Source: [Actinomadura] parvosata subsp. kistnae (GTDB lineage: Bacteria > Actinomycetota > Actinomycetes > Streptosporangiales > Streptosporangiaceae). Taken from it: a stretch of DNA of 64,000 nucleotides. The stretch is from NCBI RefSeq assembly GCF_900323885.1, contig NZ_OOHJ01000022.1, positions 806,001 to 870,000 on the forward strand, read 5' to 3'. The translations under genes and the position numbers were made by a program. This document shows positions 41,867 through 52,674 of this stretch, piece after piece (positions within the stretch are counted from its first letter, which is position 1; every line of letters starts with the position of its first letter). Under the pieces are notes generated by a model. It made no database searches, was not told where the DNA came from, and was given only the letters and a program-made list of their open reading frames with translations.

Positions 41867-43327
41867 ATGACACAGCCCACCGTCGCCCCCGCCCCTTCCT
41901 ACGACCCCCGGCTCACCAACGAGGATCTGGCCCCGCTGCGCGAGCAGACCTGGTCGTCGTACAACATCTTCGCCTTCTGGATGTCCGACGTGCACAGCGT
42001 CGGCGGCTACGTGACCGCGGGCAGCCTGTTCGCGCTCGGCCTGGCGAGCTGGCAGGTGCTGTTCGCGCTGCTGGCCGGCATCGTCATCGTCAACGTCTTC
42101 TGCAACCTGGTGGCCAGGCCGAGCCAGGTGACCGGGGTGCCGTACCCGGTGATCAACCGCGCCGTCTTCGGGGTGCTCGGCGCGAACATCCCGGCCATCG
42201 TGCGCGGCGCGATCGCGATCGCCTGGTACGGCGTGCAGACGTACCTGGCCTCGCAGTCGCTGATCATCATCTTCCTCAAGTTCTGGCCCGCCACGGCGGC
42301 GCTGAACGAGCCGAGCTTCCTCGGCCTGTCCGTGCTCGGCTACCTCTGCTACGCCATCCTGTGGGTGGCGCAGGCGGCGGTGTTCTGGCGCGGCATGGAC
42401 GCGATCCGCCGGTTCGTGGACTGGGCCGGGCCCGCCGTGTACGTGGTCATGGTCGTGCTGGCCGGCTACCTGGTCAGCCAGGCGGGCTGGGAGAACGTCA
42501 GCCTGGACCTGTCGCAGGGGCGCAGCCTCGGGTTCGCCGAGTCGATCCCGGTGATGCTCAGCGCGATCGCGCTGGTCGTGTCGTACTTCTCCGGGCCGAT
42601 GCTGAACTTCGGGGACTTCTCCCGGTACGGGCGCTCGTTCCGGGCCGTCAAGCGCGGCAACCTCCTCGGCCTGCCGGTCAACTTCCTGTTCTTCTCGCTG
42701 CTGACGGTGATCACGGCCTCGGCCACCGTGCCGGTCTTCGGCGAGCTGATCACCGATCCGATCCACACGGTGCAGCGCATCGACACGCCGTTCGCGATCC
42801 TGCTGGGCGGGCTGACCTTCGTGATCGCCACGGTCGGCATCAACATCGTGGCCAACTTCATCTCACCGGCCTTCGACTTCTCCAACGTCAGCCCGCAGCG
42901 CATCAGCTGGCGCACCGGCGGGATGATCGCCGCGGTCGGGTCGGTGCTGCTGACGCCCTGGAACTGGTACGGCAACCCCGACGCCATCCACTACACGCTG
43001 GGCCTGCTCGGGGCGCTGATCGGGCCGCTGTTCGGCATCCTGATCGCCGGTTACTACGTCTGCGCGCGGCAGCGGGTGGCGGTGGACGAGCTGTTCACGC
43101 TGGACCCGGGCGGGCGCTACTGGTTCGACCGGGGATACAACCGCAACGCCGTGTGGGCCATGGTGCTCAGCGGCGTGCCCGCCATCGCCTCGGTCCTGGT
43201 GCCGAAGCTGGTCACGGCCGCCGGCCTGGCGTGGATCGCGGACTACAGCTGGTTCCTGGGCTGCGGGCTCGGGTTCGTGGCGATGGTCGCGCTGGAGCGC
43301 CGTACTCCGCGGATCGTCCCCGCATGA
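41867..43327 (+). CDS. NCS1-family nucleobase/hydantoin permease
   Basis: This 486-residue protein with about 12 membrane segments imports a nucleobase, hydantoin or allantoin with a cation. Characteristic pieces are WSSYNIFAFWMSDVHSVGGY, VTGVPYPVINRAVFGVLGANIPAIVRG, AIAWYGVQTYLAS, YFSGPMLNFGDFSRYG, TFVIATVGINIVANFISPAFD and DLLTPWNWYG-like LLTPWNWYGNP. The ATG at 41867 is preferred over one at 41858 because AAGG stands 9 bp before it. Its stop overlaps the racemase start (ATGA). The hydantoin racemase partner favours hydantoin or allantoin as substrate. Confidence 0.9.
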   Translation: MTQPTVAPAPSYDPRLTNEDLAPLREQTWSSYNIFAFWMSDVHSVGGYVTAGSLFALGLASWQVLFALLAGIVIVNVFCNLVARPSQVTGVPYPVINRAVFGVLGANIPAIVRGAIAIAWYGVQTYLASQSLIIIFLKFWPATAALNEPSFLGLSVLGYLCYAILWVAQAAVFWRGMDAIRRFVDWAGPAVYVVMVVLAGYLVSQAGWENVSLDLSQGRSLGFAESIPVMLSAIALVVSYFSGPMLNFGDFSRYGRSFRAVKRGNLLGLPVNFLFFSLLTVITASATVPVFGELITDPIHTVQRIDTPFAILLGGLTFVIATVGINIVANFISPAFDFSNVSPQRISWRTGGMIAAVGSVLLTPWNWYGNPDAIHYTLGLLGALIGPLFGILIAGYYVCARQRVAVDELFTLDPGGRYWFDRGYNRNAVWAMVLSGVPAIASVLVPKLVTAAGLAWIADYSWFLGCGLGFVAMVALERRTPRIVPA

Positions 43328-44052
43328 CCCACGTCCGCGTGATCAATCCGAACACCGCCCTGGCCATGACCGCCGCCATCGGCCGTCGCGCCAGGGCGGT
43401 GGCGTCCCCGGGGACCCTCGTCACGGCCGTGAGCCCGGCCATGGGGCCCGAGTCGATCGAGAGTCACTACGACGAGGCGCTGGCCGTGCCGGGGGTGCTG
43501 GCCGAGATCGCGGCCGGCGAGCGGGAGGGGGTGGACGCGTACGTCATCGCCTGCTTCGGCGACCCCGGCCTGGACGCCGCCCGCGAGCTGGCAACCGGCC
43601 CCGTGATCGGTGTCGCGGAGGCCGCCATGCACGCCGCCACGCTGGTCGGCCGGCGCTTCAGCGTGGTGACCACGCTGGCCAGGACGACCGGCCGGGCCTG
43701 GGAGCTGGCCCACCGCTACGGCTTCGCCGCCGCGTGCGCGGGCGTGCACGCCTGCGACGTCCCGGTCCTGGCCCTGGAGGAGCCGCCGGCCAGGAAGGCG
43801 GTGATCGAGCTGTGCGCGGCGGCGCTGGAGCGGGACGGGAGCGACGTGATCGTGCTGGGCTGCGCGGGCATGGCCGATTTCTGCGCGGAGGTGTCACGGG
43901 TCACGGGGGTGCCGGTGATCGAGGGGGTGGGCGCGGCGACCCGCTTCGCGGAGTCGCTGGCGGCCCTCGGCCTGCGGACGAGCACCCGCGGCGAGTACGC
44001 CCGGCCGCTGCCCAAGCGTTACTCCGGTTTACTGCGCGATTTCACGATCTGA
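43324..44052 (+). CDS. Aspartate/glutamate racemase superfamily, hydantoin/allantoin racemase-like
   Basis: This 242-residue cofactor-free racemase has the two catalytic cysteines of the family: Cys 77 in YVIACFGDPG and Cys 180 in VIVLGCAGMADF. The start VRVINPNTALAMTAAIGRRA and GPESIESHYDEALAVPGVL fit HyuE-type enzymes. It would interconvert enantiomers of a hydantoin or allantoin taken up by the NCS1 permease encoded just before it (ATGA overlap). No hydantoinase or carbamoylase gene follows, so later steps must be encoded elsewhere. Confidence 0.88.
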   Translation: MTHVRVINPNTALAMTAAIGRRARAVASPGTLVTAVSPAMGPESIESHYDEALAVPGVLAEIAAGEREGVDAYVIACFGDPGLDAARELATGPVIGVAEAAMHAATLVGRRFSVVTTLARTTGRAWELAHRYGFAAACAGVHACDVPVLALEEPPARKAVIELCAAALERDGSDVIVLGCAGMADFCAEVSRVTGVPVIEGVGAATRFAESLAALGLRTSTRGEYARPLPKRYSGLLRDFTI

Positions 44053-44107
44053 CCGTCACGTATTGACTCGTTCCGCAGGTTGGGGATACCGTCGGCCCAT
44101 AACTAAA

Positions 44108-44131
44108 AGGAAACTTTCCTAATAGTTTCCT
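44108..44131 (+). promoter_or_regulatory. GAAACTTTC operator-like site before chitinase
   Basis: AGGAAACTTTCCT (44108-44120) is a palindrome around a central C, and a third half-site AGTTTCCT follows at 44124-44131. A similar site, CCGAAACTTTCGG, stands before the GH30 gene at 63685. From memory, such GAAA-TTTC dyads are targets of ROK-family repressors of actinomycete glycan hydrolases. Confidence 0.6.
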
Positions 44132-44176
44132 AGGCATCCCACCCCCCATACACCCCCCAACGGATGTCGGAGCATC

Positions 44177-46135
<1,959 letters not shown>

Positions 46136-46149
46136 CCTCGTGAAAGACC

Positions 46150-46182
46150 GGGGCCGGCCCTCCGCGCCTGGGGGCCGGCCCC
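46150..46182. terminator. Bidirectional hairpin terminator
   Basis: Arms ggggccggccc (46150-46160) and gggccggcccc (46172-46182) pair over 11 bp. The hairpin lies between the convergent chitinase and aldo/keto reductase genes. Confidence 0.8.
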
Positions 46183-46188
46183 TTCGTC

Positions 46189-47034
46189 TCAGCCCAGCTC
46201 GCGCAGCTGCTCGGCGGTCAGCTTCACGGTGGAGGCTCCCAGGTTCTCCTCCAGGTGCTCGATCGACGACGTGCCGGGGATGGGCAGCGTCATCGGGCTG
46301 CGGGCCAGCAGCCAGGCCAGGCTGACCTGCGACGGCGTCGCCCCGACGGCCTTGGCCACGTGCTCCACCGGGCTGTCCGGGCCCGTCAGCGCGCCCTTGG
46401 CGACCGGGCTGTAGGGGATGAAGACGATGCCCTGCTCCGTGCAGTGGTCGAGGACCGGGTCGGAGAAGCGGTTGCTCAGGTTGTAGCGGTTCTGGACCGA
46501 GACGATGTGCGTGACGCGCCGCGCCTGCTCCAGCTGCTCCACGCTCACCTCCGACAGGCCGATCTCGGCGATCTTGCCTTCGTCGCGGAGCGCGCCCAGC
46601 TCGCCGACCTGGTCCTCCAGCGGCACCTGCGGGTCGACGCGGTGGAGCTGCAGCAGGTCGAGCCGCTCGACGCCGAGCCTGCGCAGGCTCATCTCGACCT
46701 CCTGCCGCAGGTACTCGGGCCGCCCCACGGGGTGCCACTGGCTCGGCCCCGTACGGACGAAGCCGGCCTTGGTGGCGATCAGCAGGCCCTCCGGGTACGG
46801 GTGCAGGGCCTCGCGGATGAGCTCCTCGTTGACGTACGGGCCGTACGAGTCGGCCGTGTCGATGAAGGTGACCCCCAGCTCGACCACCCGCCGCAGCACC
46901 CGGACGGCCGCGTCGCGGTCGGCGGGCGGCCCCCAGACGCCCGGCCCCGTCAGGCTCATGGCGCCGTAGCCGAGGCGGTGCACGGTCTTGCCGCCGATGG
47001 CCAGCGTGCCGGTGGACGGGAGCGAAATGGACAT
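46189..47034 (-). CDS. Aldo/keto reductase
   Basis: This 281-residue NADPH-dependent carbonyl reductase has the AKR catalytic set: Asp and Tyr in FIDTADSYGPY, Lys in IATKAGF and His in LLQLHRVDPQ. The cofactor-binding end shows SVQNRYNLSNR, FIPYSPVAKGAL and LPIPGTSSIEHLEENLGA. The order resembles the YajO/PdxI-like group. The start at 47034 is preceded by GAGGTGAGGA; an ATG at 47079 is also in frame. It is a single gene, divergent from the peptidase. Confidence 0.92.
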   Translation of the reverse strand: MSISLPSTGTLAIGGKTVHRLGYGAMSLTGPGVWGPPADRDAAVRVLRRVVELGVTFIDTADSYGPYVNEELIREALHPYPEGLLIATKAGFVRTGPSQWHPVGRPEYLRQEVEMSLRRLGVERLDLLQLHRVDPQVPLEDQVGELGALRDEGKIAEIGLSEVSVEQLEQARRVTHIVSVQNRYNLSNRFSDPVLDHCTEQGIVFIPYSPVAKGALTGPDSPVEHVAKAVGATPSQVSLAWLLARSPMTLPIPGTSSIEHLEENLGASTVKLTAEQLRELG

Positions 47035-47179
47035 GTGGTTCCTCACCTCGACTTGCGACGTTCCAGGTCCGTGATGCAACGGATACGTGCTCTCTCTTCC
47101 CTACCACGCGACCCATGAATACGTTTCGGGGCATCTGCGCTTTTTGACCTGGTTCACCCTCCACGTTCCGAGGAGCAGC

Positions 47180-48724
47180 ATGAGGTCCCGCTTACGTCAA
47201 GGAGTCGTCGGCGCCGTCACCACGGCGGCCCTGGTCCTGTCGCCGATCGCCCTCGCCGGGCCGGCCGACGCCCACGGCGGCAAGGATCCCGCACACAAGC
47301 TCGTCAAAGCCGTCTCAGGCAAGAACGTCAAGAAGCATTTGTGGGCGTTGCAGGCCATCGCCAAGGCCCACGGCGGCACCCGCGTCTCCGGCACCCCCGG
47401 CTTCGACGCCTCCCGCGACTACGTGGCCGGCAAGCTGCGCCGCGCCGGGTACGACGTCACCATCCAGCCGTTCGAGTTCACCTTCGACGGCTACGTCACC
47501 CCGCCCGTGCTCAAGCGGACCAGCGGGGAGCAGAAGACGTACACGTACGGGTTCTTCAGCGACTACGTCGCCATGCAGGACTCCCCCGCCGGAGCCGTCA
47601 GCGGCACCCTCCAGGCCGTGGACCTCGTGCTGCCGCCGGGGCCGGCGGCCAACTCCTCGTCCTCCGGCTGCGAGGCGAGCGACTTCGCCGGCTTCACCGC
47701 CGGCAACATCGCGCTGATGCAGCGCGGCACCTGCAGCTTCCGCATCAAGGTCGACAACGCCATCGCCGCCGGCGCCTCCGCCGCCATCGTCTTCAACGAG
47801 GGGCAGGACGGCCGCACCGAGATCGACCTCAACCCCACCCTCGGCGGGCCCGGCGTCACCATCCCCTCCTTCTTCACCAGCTTCGCGGTCGGCAACGAGC
47901 TCGCCGCCACCGCCGGCACCACCGTCCAGATGAACTGGGACCCCATCGTCGAGACCAGGACCACGTACAACGTCATCGCCGAGAGCAGGAAGGGCGACCC
48001 GGACAACGTCGTCATGCTCGGCGCCCACCTCGACAGCGTCCAGGAGGGTCCCGGCATCAACGACAACGGGTCGGGCAGCGCGGGCATCCTCGAAGTGGCG
48101 CTCCAGATGGCCAGGACCAAGCCGAAGAACAAGATGCGCTTCGCGTTCTGGGGGGCCGAGGAATTCGGGCTGCTCGGCTCGCAGCACTACGTCGACAGCC
48201 TGTCCGCCGAGGAACGGGCCAGGATCGCGCTCTACCTCAACTTCGACATGATCGCCTCGCCCAACTACACGTTCGGCATCTACGACGGCGACGGCGACGC
48301 CTTCGGCACCGCCGGGCCTCCCGGGTCGGACGTCATCGAGGAGGACTTCGAGAAGTTCTTCGCCGGCCGCGGGCTGCCGTACACGGCCACCGCCTTCACG
48401 GGACGCTCCGACTACGGCGCGTTCATCGCGGTCGGCATCCCGTCCGGCGGGCTGTTCACCGGGGCCGAGGTGCGCAAGACCGAGGAGGAGGCGGCGATCT
48501 TCGGCGGAACGGCCGGCATCCCGCTCGACCCCTGCTACCACAGCGCCTGCGACACGATCCGCAACATCAACGACCGGGCGCTGGACGTGAACGCGGACGC
48601 GATCGCGATGCTGGCGGGCACGTACGCGTTCGCCACCGGCACCATCGGCACGGCCGCACCGGCCCCGGCGGCCCGCGCCGCCGCTGAGGCGCACCCGCAC
48701 CACCCCGCGGACTCGGCGAGCTGA
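47180..48724 (+). CDS. Secreted M28-family aminopeptidase with PA domain
   Basis: This 514-residue exported zinc peptidase has a Sec signal (VVGAVTTAALVLSPIALAG). A PA insert (about 140-240, with FTAGNIALMQRGTCSFRIKV and AIVFNEGQ) is followed by the M28 core. The two-zinc site is visible as GAHLDSV (His), GINDNGSG (Asp), WGAEEFG (catalytic and metal Glu), NFDMIAS (Asp) and CYHSACDT (His). It resembles Streptomyces-type aminopeptidases with a bacterial leucyl or broad specificity. AGGAG precedes the ATG. A hairpin separates it from the convergent MFS gene. Confidence 0.93.
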   Translation: MRSRLRQGVVGAVTTAALVLSPIALAGPADAHGGKDPAHKLVKAVSGKNVKKHLWALQAIAKAHGGTRVSGTPGFDASRDYVAGKLRRAGYDVTIQPFEFTFDGYVTPPVLKRTSGEQKTYTYGFFSDYVAMQDSPAGAVSGTLQAVDLVLPPGPAANSSSSGCEASDFAGFTAGNIALMQRGTCSFRIKVDNAIAAGASAAIVFNEGQDGRTEIDLNPTLGGPGVTIPSFFTSFAVGNELAATAGTTVQMNWDPIVETRTTYNVIAESRKGDPDNVVMLGAHLDSVQEGPGINDNGSGSAGILEVALQMARTKPKNKMRFAFWGAEEFGLLGSQHYVDSLSAEERARIALYLNFDMIASPNYTFGIYDGDGDAFGTAGPPGSDVIEEDFEKFFAGRGLPYTATAFTGRSDYGAFIAVGIPSGGLFTGAEVRKTEEEAAIFGGTAGIPLDPCYHSACDTIRNINDRALDVNADAIAMLAGTYAFATGTIGTAAPAPAARAAAEAHPHHPADSAS

Positions 48725-48736
48725 CCGCCGCCGCGA

Positions 48737-48763
48737 CCCGCGCCCGACGAGCACGGGCGCGGG
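48737..48763. terminator. Hairpin between convergent genes
   Basis: Arms cccgcgcccg (48737-48746) and cgggcgcggg (48754-48763) pair perfectly around a 7-base loop, 13 bp after the peptidase stop and just before the MFS stop. Confidence 0.7.
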
Positions 48764-48767
48764 CCGC

Positions 48768-49964
48768 TCAGGGGTGCTCGTCCTGGGGCAGCGTGCGTCT
48801 GCGGACGAGGGCGACGGCCAGGGCGGCGAGCAGGGCGGCGGCCGGGAGGAGGAAGGCCGGGCCGCCGCCGTACCGGTCGCCGAGGGGGCCGGCGAGGGCG
48901 GCTCCGACGGCGCTGCCGATCTGGCCGACGGTGGTCAGCCAGCCGTACAGCTCGGCGGCGCGCGGCCCGGCGGCCATGGCGGTGAGGTGGTCGCCGGTGG
49001 CCAGCCACGGGGCGAGGGCGACGCCGAACAGGGCGATCGCGACGGCCATCGCCGGAACCGTGCCGGGCAGGGCCAGCGGCAGGGAGGTCGCGGCGAGCGT
49101 GCCGAGCAGCCACAGGTAGCGGTCGCGCTGCGCGCCGCGCGGCCCGCGTACGGCCAGGGCCAGGCCGCCGGCGAGGCTGCCGATCGACCAGAGCGCGACC
49201 AGCAGCCCCGCCTGGTGCGCGGCGCCGGCGTGGGCGGCGAAGGCGGGCAGGAGCACCCACATCGCCCCCATGCAGATCCAATACGCGAGGTAGGTACTGC
49301 CGAGCGTCCGTACGGCGGGCAGGGCGACGAGGGACGGCCCGGCCTGGACGGGCGGGCGCGGGACGGCGGGGGTGACCGCGAGCCCGGCGGCCAGGGCGGC
49401 GGCGCCCGCGAGCGCACTGGCGACGAGCGCGGCGGGCGCCCCGGCGAACGCCGCCCAGCCGGTCACCCAGAGGGGCGAGGCGATGTAGACGGTCTCGTTG
49501 GCGACGGCGTTGACGGCATACGCCCGGCCCGAACCCGCCTCGGACGCGGCGGCCCGCCGGTGGTCGCCGCCGCCCGCACCCGTCCTGGCCAGGGCTTTGG
49601 GGGTGACGAGGTGCGGGAGCATCGAGCGGAGGCTGCTGGAGAGGGGCGGCGTGCACAGGCCGCACAGCGCCGCCGTGGCGACGACCGGCACGAGGCCGTG
49701 GGCGGCGGCGAGGGCGAGCTGGGTGGTGAGGAAGAGGGCGCCGGACAGGAGGAGGACGGGCCGGTCGCCGAAGCGGGACAGGGCGCGCGACCACCAGGGG
49801 GCCGACACCGCCATGCCCGCGGCCGCCGCCCCGCCGGCGAGGCCGGCCGCGGTGTAGCCGCCCGCCTGCTGGGCGGCCACGAGGGAGATGAGCAGGGGCC
49901 GCATCGCCACGGGGAGCTGGGCCGCGTTGTAGGAGACAATCAGCCCGAGAACGCGTACATTCAT
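48768..49964 (-). CDS. MFS transporter
   Basis: This 398-residue protein with about 12 membrane segments is a major-facilitator efflux protein. Features include the loop 2-3 motif ALSRFGDRPVLLLSGALF and a second-half counterpart, GPLGDRYGGGPAFLLP. The start at 49964 is set by the palindrome shared with the MarR gene; no ribosome site exists upstream. The divergent MarR regulator and the absence of neighbouring metabolic genes suggest drug or metabolite export controlled by that regulator. The substrate is unknown. Confidence 0.87.
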   Translation of the reverse strand: MNVRVLGLIVSYNAAQLPVAMRPLLISLVAAQQAGGYTAAGLAGGAAAAGMAVSAPWWSRALSRFGDRPVLLLSGALFLTTQLALAAAHGLVPVVATAALCGLCTPPLSSSLRSMLPHLVTPKALARTGAGGGDHRRAAASEAGSGRAYAVNAVANETVYIASPLWVTGWAAFAGAPAALVASALAGAAALAAGLAVTPAVPRPPVQAGPSLVALPAVRTLGSTYLAYWICMGAMWVLLPAFAAHAGAAHQAGLLVALWSIGSLAGGLALAVRGPRGAQRDRYLWLLGTLAATSLPLALPGTVPAMAVAIALFGVALAPWLATGDHLTAMAAGPRAAELYGWLTTVGQIGSAVGAALAGPLGDRYGGGPAFLLPAAALLAALAVALVRRRTLPQDEHP

Positions 49965-49977
49965 TAGTGATGAATGT
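49957..49977. promoter_or_regulatory. Palindrome covering both start codons of the MFS/MarR pair
   Basis: Arms ACATTCAT (49957-49964) and ATGAATGT (49970-49977) are perfectly complementary with a 5-base spacer. The minus-strand ATG of the transporter (49962-49964) and the plus-strand ATG of the regulator (49970-49972) are inside the arms. MarR binding here would block both genes. Confidence 0.75.
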
Positions 49978-50488
49978 TCAGGAGAAGCAGGTGGCAAACC
50001 TGCTGGGCGCATCCGCCCTGCTCGTGGCGGGTGTCGTGCGCGACGCGGTGACCGGCGCGGTCGGGGCGGGCGGCGCGCTGGCGGAGGCGCTGATCGCGAT
50101 CAAGGACCAGCCGGGCCGCACCGCCGACTGGCTGGGCACGGTGCTGGGCATCTCCCAGCCGGGCACCGCCCACCTGGTGCGCCGGTTGACCGAGCAGGGC
50201 TGGGTCGTGCGGGGCAGCCAGGGCCGCGCGCGCCCGCTGCGGCTCACCGCCGAGGGTGAGCGGGTGGCGGCGCGGGCGCTCGCGGCCCGCCAGTCCGCCC
50301 TGGAGGAGCTGGTCGGGCGGCTGACGGATGAGCAGCGCGAGCACCTGGTGTCCATCGCGGCGGCGCTGCTCGGGCCGGAGGCGCGCAGCGAGCATCGGCT
50401 GGCCGGCCTGTGCCGCCTGTGCGACCGGGGAAGTTGCCCGGAGTGCCCGGTGTACGACGGCTGGCGCCGGGCGAGTTGCTCCGGCTAG
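49970..50488 (+). CDS. MarR-family regulator with C-terminal Cys-rich tail
   Basis: This 172-residue winged-helix regulator shows DQPGRTADWLGTVLGISQPGTAHLVRRLTEQGW as the recognition region and QGRARPLRLTAEGERVA as the wing. The tail carries four cysteines, CRLCDRGSCPECPVYDGW, suggesting metal or redox sensing. A GTG at 49967 is a possible alternative start. There is no ribosome site because the upstream DNA is the divergent MFS gene. Its stop codon shares the CTAG tetranucleotide with the convergent sulfatase gene. Confidence 0.88.
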   Translation: MNVQEKQVANLLGASALLVAGVVRDAVTGAVGAGGALAEALIAIKDQPGRTADWLGTVLGISQPGTAHLVRRLTEQGWVVRGSQGRARPLRLTAEGERVAARALAARQSALEELVGRLTDEQREHLVSIAAALLGPEARSEHRLAGLCRLCDRGSCPECPVYDGWRRASCSG

Positions 50489-51854
50489 GAGGTGGTGCGG
50501 GGCTGGTGGCCGTAGCGGACCGGCTCGGGGCCGTTGAGGCGGACCTCCGGGTCGGGCATCGCCTGCTCGCGCCCCGCCCGCGCCCGCGCCGGCTCGATGA
50601 CGGCCGTCGTGCCCTCGGCCTCGAGGATCCGCCGGACGAGGCGGTCGCGCAGCCCGGCGGCGACCCCGGCGTGCGAGCCGTACCCGGCCAGATTGACCAG
50701 CTCGTACGGATCGTGGTCCAGGTCGTACAGGGCCTGCTCGCGGTAGGCGGGCGCGGCGGGGTCGTCCCAGGGGTGGGCGTCCTCGGCGACGGCGTAGTAC
50801 TTCCACCGGGACGTGCGGATCCCGCGCCCCACCTCCGACTCGCTCACCTGGAAGAACACCTCCTCGGGCCACGGGCGCCGCGCGGGTCGCGCACCAGCGG
50901 CAGGAACGAGCGGCCCTGCATCTCGGCGGGCACGGGCAGCCCGGCGGCCTCCAGGAGCGTGGGCGGCAGGTCGAGGGTGCTGACGGGGCGGGAGATGGCG
51001 CCGCCGCCGTCGAAGCCGGGGCCGCGCAGCGCAAGCGGCACGCGCAGGGACGCGTCGTGGCAGGAGCGCTTGTACTCGCCGTTGCGGGTCTTGAAGTGGT
51101 TGCCGTGGTCGGAGGTGTAGGCCACGATCGTGTCGTCGAGGAGGTCCATGCTGCGCAGGGCGTCGAGGAGCCGCCCCAGCCCTTCGTCGAGCCGCTTGAC
51201 CTGCCCGAGGTAGCCGCCCATGTGCTGGTGGGCGGTGCCGCCGAGGGCGGCCAGGTCGGGCGGCATCCAGGTGCCCTGGTAGCGCTGCTCGTAGCCGTCG
51301 GGGGCGGGGTAGTCGTCCACCTCGTTCTGGTGGTGCGGCTCCAGGAACGACAGGAACAGGTAGAACGGCTCGCCGGCGTGGTCGGCCACGAAGCGGACGG
51401 CGGCGTCCACGAGCGCGTCGGAGCGGTAGCCGGGCAGCAGGACGGGCTCGTTCGCCTCGTCGTAGACGATGGTGCGGTACGCGTCGGAGGTGTGCTCCAG
51501 GGCGTTGGCGGCCAGCCACGAGCGGTAGCCGCCGCGCCGTTCCTCGGGCACCGGCTCGGTGCCGGCCAGGTGCCATTTGCCGATGTAGCCGGTGGCGTAG
51601 CCGGCCGCGCCGAAGTGGTGGGCGAGGGTGCGCTCCTCGGGGGGCAGCACGCGGCCGTTGCGGTAGACGCCGGTCGTGGTCGGGTAGCGGCCCGTCTGGA
51701 GCGCGGCGCGGGCGGGCGCGCACACCGGCTGCGGGGTGAGCGCGACCGTGGCCTGCGTGCCGTGCCTGGCCATGCGGTCGAGGTTGGGGGTGAGGGGGCC
51801 GACGGTGTCCCACCGCTGCTGGTCGGTGAAGACGACGATCACGTTCGGGCGCAA
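50485..51854 (-). CDS. Sulfatase (formylglycine type), single frameshift
   Basis: This sulfatase removes sulfate esters, probably from a glycan. The N-terminus has the metal site NVIVVFTDQQR; the CxPxR maturation motif is VCAPARAAL with Cys 45, the residue converted to formylglycine. YIGKWHLAG, LEPHHQNE and YTSDHGNHFKTRNGEYKRS complete the active site. The frame breaks near 50883 in cgccgcgcgggtcgcg: as read, the protein ends 336 codons after the start. One added base joins VRDPR to RPWPEEVFFQVSESE and continues to 50485 (456 residues). No signal peptide is seen, so it would act in the cytoplasm on imported sugars. It is the last gene of an ABC sugar operon. Confidence 0.85.
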
Positions 51855-51867
51855 AGCGGAAGGCTCC

Positions 51868-52674
51868 TTATTTCAGACCGGTCAGGGCGATGCCCCGGAC
51901 GAAGTATCGCTGGGTGAGGACGAACAGGACGGCGGTGGGCACGAAGAGGATCACGGAGCCGGCGGCCGTGAGGTGCCAGAGCGTGAAGTACTCCTGGTTG
52001 AACAGGGTGAGCCCGACGGGGATGGTGCGCATCTCGGGCGTGGAGGTGGCGACGAGCGGCCAGAGGAACTCGTTCCACTGGAAGACGAACGTGAACAGGC
52101 CGAGCACGGCGAGCGCCGGCCGGGTCTGCGGCAGGATGACGCTGCGGTAGATGCGCAGCTCGGAGGCGCCGTCGATGCGGGCGGCGCTGATCAGGTCGTC
52201 GGGGATGGGCTGGATGAACTGCCGCATGAGGAAGATCCCGAACGCGTCCATGAGGAACGGGGTGATGAGCCCCTGATACGTGTTCAGCCACCCCACGTTG
52301 GCCATGAGCACGTACAGCGGGATCATCCGCACGAAGAACGGCACCATGAGCGTGGCCAGCAGCGCCACGAACAGCGTGTTGCGCAGCGGGAAGCGGAACT
52401 TGGCGAAGACGTACCCGACGAGCGGGTCGAACACGAGGTGCGCCAGCGTGATCGCGCCGGCCACGACGAGGCTGTTGACGATGAAGTCGCCGAACGGCGC
52501 CCGCCGGAACAGCTCGGCGTAGTTCCCCCATTGGGGCGATGCGGGCACCAGCACGGCGTCGGCCGACAGCGTCTCCGCCTCGGTCTGCAGGGAGAGCGAG
52601 AGCATGTAGAGCAGCGGCACGACCGTGATCAGCGAGGCCAGCCCGAGCAGGGCGTAGAGCAGCCCTCTGCGCAT
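51868..52674 (-). CDS. Sugar ABC transporter permease, MalG type
   Basis: This 268-residue inner-membrane permease has six membrane segments. It has the EAA-type loop DDLISAARIDGASELRIYRSVILPQTRPAL that docks the ATPase. The periplasmic segment SLQTEAETLSADAVLVPASPQWGNYAELF is typical for carbohydrate-uptake (CUT1) systems. Its start overlaps the stop of the upstream permease (TGATG). No ATPase gene is in this operon, so a shared MsiK-like ATPase is probably used, as is common in actinomycetes. Confidence 0.92.
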   Translation of the reverse strand: MRRGLLYALLGLASLITVVPLLYMLSLSLQTEAETLSADAVLVPASPQWGNYAELFRRAPFGDFIVNSLVVAGAITLAHLVFDPLVGYVFAKFRFPLRNTLFVALLATLMVPFFVRMIPLYVLMANVGWLNTYQGLITPFLMDAFGIFLMRQFIQPIPDDLISAARIDGASELRIYRSVILPQTRPALAVLGLFTFVFQWNEFLWPLVATSTPEMRTIPVGLTLFNQEYFTLWHLTAAGSVILFVPTAVLFVLTQRYFVRGIALTGLK

